NCBI RefSeq assembly: GCF_020966635.1
Contig: NZ_JAJKFQ010000001.1
Location: forward strand, 62,001 to 126,000
DNA from: Stieleria sp. JC731
Lineage (GTDB): Bacteria > Planctomycetota > Planctomycetia > Pirellulales > Pirellulaceae
DNA: 64,000 nucleotides
Reading direction: 5' to 3'
The notes under the pieces are model-generated. The model was not told the DNA's origin. It was given only the letters and a program-made list of their open reading frames with translations, and did not search any database. This document shows, one piece after another, positions 63,929 through 64,000 of the stretch; position 1 is the first letter of the stretch; every line of letters begins with the position of its first letter. The position numbers were made by a program, and so were the translations under genes.

Positions 63929-64000
63929 ATGGAAATGTTCCGATTTGCGGTCCGCCCCGCCGCGCTAAAAATAATCGCTCTTCTCTCGGCGACTTGTTTC
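63929..64000 (+). CDS. Start of the next Tad gene, probably the secretin CpaC (truncated by window end)
   Basis: 24 codons are seen (MEMFRFAVRPAALKIIALLSATCF) after an AAGGATG ribosome binding site. The start looks like a signal peptide. In Tad loci the gene after cpaB is usually cpaC/rcpA, the outer-membrane secretin. The identity is inferred from order only. Confidence 0.45.
   Translation, partial: MEMFRFAVRPAALKIIALLSATCF

Overview
The window looks like chromosomal DNA of a planctomycete, most probably a Pirellulaceae member close to Rhodopirellula. The reasons are its gene content and style: a redoxin/cytochrome c/copper-monooxygenase fusion, an arylsulfatase-type sulfatase with a HEAT-like tail, a PmoA-like DUF6807 protein, a DUF6798-type membrane protein, Gram-negative envelope genes (LptE, a BamD-like lipoprotein, LolCDE-like ABC genes), many large secreted proteins of unknown function, GTG/TTG starts and weak Shine-Dalgarno sites. 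This placement is inference; no rRNA or universal marker other than ribosomal protein L33 is present.

Layout. 145-4559 (minus): RND/MMPL exporter and a redoxin-cytochrome c-copper oxygenase-EF-hand fusion. 4861-10864 (plus): three secreted proteins, one ending in a PA-IL-like fold. 10903-16757 (plus): a tightly packed, partly overlapping six-gene cluster (SDR epimerase, GT2, unknown, KAS III, metallo-beta-lactamase-fold hydrolase, GT1) that looks like a glycolipid or fatty-acyl glycoside pathway. 17003-19201 (minus): zinc-ribbon membrane protein and C25-like peptidase. 19429-25481 (plus): PdxA, an Hsp90-like ATPase with a helical-repeat partner, and a polytopic membrane protein. 25543-34021 (plus): a five-gene MoxR AAA+ ATPase/beta-propeller cassette of the kind grouped with the MoxR-vWA-bpX ternary conflict systems. 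34108-35669 (minus): agmatine deiminase and a small basic protein. 36034-39538 (plus): ribosome hibernation factor, EIIA-Ntr, HPr and enzyme I, a regulatory phosphorelay without a visible sugar permease. 39549-41950: radical-SAM-associated DUF2344 protein and RNase E/G. 43115-44065: PmoA-like protein. 44485-49372 (minus): operon of a GNAT-like protein, a TPR protein, RecO, BamD-like, LptE and FolP. 49552-53825 (plus): oxidase subunit III, LolC/E, LolD and a membrane protein. 53788-55713 (minus): sulfatase. 55941-60079: L33, RecJ, ThiD2-ThiE fusion (minus), SGNH hydrolase. 60413-64000 (plus): start of a Tad/Flp pilus locus with two nearly identical pilin genes, prepilin peptidase, CpaB and the first codons of the next gene.

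Two non-coding signals stand out. A textbook class I cyclic-di-GMP (GEMM) riboswitch lies 146 nt upstream of the second flp pilin gene (61165-61240). A family of REP/BIME-type palindromic repeats occurs at five intergenic sites, including an 11-unit array with an exact 95-bp period (41976-43020); copies supply the stop codons of folP, of thiE and of one gene of the MoxR cassette.

Gene starts were moved from the longest open frame where overlap, signal peptide position or a GTGA/ATGA junction argued for it; such choices are stated entry by entry.
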